5,681 nt of DNA from Phycisphaerales bacterium (GTDB taxonomy: Bacteria > Pseudomonadota > Gammaproteobacteria > Competibacterales > Competibacteraceae): contig JACSSB010000321.1 in the NCBI GenBank assembly GCA_014879435.1, forward strand, positions 1 through 5,681, written 5' to 3'. The position numbers were made by a program, and so were the translations under genes. Below the pieces are notes generated by a model. That model saw only the letters and a list, made by a program, of their open reading frames with translations, was not told the origin of the DNA and ran no database searches. Below, in pieces: positions 5,662 through 5,681 of the stretch. Every line of letters begins with the position of its first letter. Position 1 is the first letter of the stretch.

Positions 5662-5681
5662 AGGAACCGGTTAAAGTTCCT
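5662..5681 (+). repeat. Inverted repeat at the right window edge
   Basis: AGGAAC (5662-5667) and GTTCCT (5676-5681) form a perfect six-base stem with the eight-base loop CGGTTAAA. It reaches the last base of the window, so the stem may be longer. The surrounding bases (about 5600-5681) have no good reading frame. This could be part of a structured RNA, such as the first domain of an intron, or the end of a mobile element. The window does not extend far enough to tell. Confidence 0.3.

Noticed and set aside
1..5681. CRISPR array, tRNA or rRNA gene
   Set aside because: No regularly spaced repeats, cloverleaf or conserved rRNA segments were seen on either strand.

Overview
The window holds a compact accessory locus of five protein genes in a bacterial chromosome or element of moderately high GC (mid-50s percent by eye). 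Codon use, tight gene spacing and Shine-Dalgarno-like sites fit a proteobacterium, perhaps a gamma- or betaproteobacterium. That is an impression; no rRNA, tRNA or housekeeping gene is present to fix the taxon.

Layout: four genes run leftward (minus strand) and one runs rightward. Reading outward from the divergent intergenic region (3154-3364), the leftward series is: a 138-residue protein of unknown function (2737-3153); a 360-residue WYL-domain transcription regulator (1582-2664); a 440-residue protein I do not recognise (189-1511); and the first 64 codons of a further gene cut by the left window edge (1-192), which overlaps the 440-residue gene in an ATGA stop/start junction. The rightward gene (3365-5539) encodes a 724-residue protein with two complete AAA+ ATPase modules. 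The remaining 142 bases at the right edge contain no convincing gene but do contain two small inverted repeats.

WYL regulators next to AAA+ ATPases and unfamiliar proteins are common in anti-phage and other conflict loci. The simplest reading is a regulated multi-gene module: a two-ring or tandem AAA+ motor, partner proteins of unknown activity, and a ligand-responsive WYL repressor or activator. The defence role is inference; no nuclease, toxin or known signature protein of a named system is visible. I do not recognise the combination as a named system.

The least expected feature is the 211-bp intergenic region between the 138-residue gene and the AAA+ gene. It carries a perfect 12-bp inverted repeat, a separate 14-of-16-bp stem nested beside it and competing for four of its bases, an inner bulged hairpin and an additional 8-bp inverted repeat. 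It may be a structured RNA or leader, or a set of operators for the WYL protein. A 10-bp segment containing part of the same repeat recurs at the other end of the 138-residue gene.
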